Position numbers and translations under genes: made by a program. The notes under the pieces were generated by a model. It ran no database searches. It was not told the origin of the DNA and saw only the letters and a list, made by a program, of their open reading frames with translations. Shown here piece by piece: positions 63,749 to 64,000 of a stretch of 64,000 nt of DNA. Each line of letters opens with the position of its first letter. The stretch's first letter is position 1. Source of the DNA: Aristolochia californica (lineage: Eukaryota > Streptophyta > Magnoliopsida > Piperales > Aristolochiaceae); contig JARWKL010000004.1 in the NCBI GenBank assembly GCA_029961685.1, positions 30,571,610-30,635,609 on the forward strand, given 5' to 3'.

Positions 63749-64000
63749 TCATGAAGGTAACCTATTAATAAGAAAGCATGTTGTAAGTATAGCATGAGGC
63801 CAATAGAAATTGGGTACCTTCATGGAGTAGAGGAGGCCCCGAGCAACTTCAAGAAGATGATGATTCTTCCTTTTAGCAACACCATTTTGTTGAGGAGTAT
63901 AGGCACATGATGTTTGATGAATAAGCCCATTACTCTCACAAAATGATTTGAATTCATGAGACATGTATTCCTTAGCAATATCAGATCTAAGGATTTGAAT
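63749..64000 (-). pseudogene. Copia-2 integrase core, runs off window
   Basis: Reads IAKEYMSHEFKSFCESNG, IHQTSCAYTPQQNGVAKRKN, HHLLEVARGLLYSMKVPNF and YWPHAILTTCFLINRLPS, then TGA at 63749-63751. The Glu of the catalytic DDE triad, expected in QNGVAERKN, is Lys here (AAA, 63872-63874 on +). The frame is open to the window end with no start seen, so the Met at 63964 is internal. The first two catalytic Asp residues lie outside the window. Confidence 0.88.

Larger units (their letters stand above)
61286..64000 (-). mobile_element. Copia-2: Ty1/copia retrotransposon, minus strand, partial
   Basis: From the satellite junction rightwards: 3' LTR (61286-61671), polypurine tract, RNase H, RT and integrase on the minus strand, running off the window end. 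The order is Ty1/copia. Five nonsense codons and two frameshifts break the polyprotein. Insertion is into a forward subfamily-1 monomer. If the insertion is complete, TTTTA (61281-61285) should be repeated as the 5-bp target duplication beyond the window, followed by TTCTCCCA. Confidence 0.93.

Overview
The window is plant nuclear heterochromatin. About 56.8 kb at its start is one continuous long-monomer satellite array. The last 7.2 kb holds two degenerate Ty1/copia retrotransposons with about 1.4 kb of satellite between them. I see no intact host gene, no tRNA or rRNA, no CRISPR and nothing prokaryotic. The copia polyprotein style (plant-type integrase, RT and RNase H motifs, TGTT...CA LTRs) points to an angiosperm. 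I cannot name the species.

The satellite monomer is about 674 bp and AT-rich. It has one short C-rich box (about CCTCCCCCTTTTCCCGACG in its commonest form) that serves as a register mark. Using that box, the array divides into orientation blocks: I, 1-10858 (+); II, 10859-20023 (-); III, 20024-55119 (+); IV, 55120-56768 (-); V, 59920-60543 (-); VI, 60544-61285 (+). The monomers form two sequence subfamilies. Blocks I, V and VI belong to one. Blocks II, III and IV belong to the other, which carries a GTGCATT duplication and a different ending to the AAAGAGATTT segment. Every subfamily change coincides with an orientation switch or with a retroelement.

There is higher-order repeat (HOR) structure. 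Block I is a trimer HOR of about 2.03 kb. Block II changes from trimers to dimers. Part of block III (about 27.3-36.3 kb) is a HOR of about 2.2-2.9 kb marked by a recurrent truncated monomer of about 280 bp. A P-Q-R-S monomer group at 37.6-40.4 kb recurs about 15 kb later with an internal deletion. Orientation switches at 10.88 and 60.54 kb are in-phase palindromes. Those at 20.02 and 55.12 kb are out of phase but break at the same monomer position. Pure C tracts (up to 35) have grown repeatedly in the C-box, and one sits on the 10.88 kb palindrome.

Copia-1 (56769-59919, +) lacks its 5' LTR, gag, protease and the start of integrase. It keeps broken integrase, RT and RNase H segments, a polypurine tract and a 609-bp 3' LTR. 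Copia-2 (61286 to the window end, -) has a 386-bp 3' LTR and RNase H, RT and integrase sequence broken by five nonsense codons and two frameshifts. All five stops are explicable by C-to-T or G-to-A change. Neither element can encode a working polyprotein as read here.

The most interesting content is the satellite itself: two subfamilies, HOR turnover, inverted junctions and a conserved dyad centred on ATGCAT. This is compatible with centromeric or pericentromeric DNA, but the sequence alone does not prove that location. All orientation switches should be checked against long reads because such arrays are prone to misassembly.
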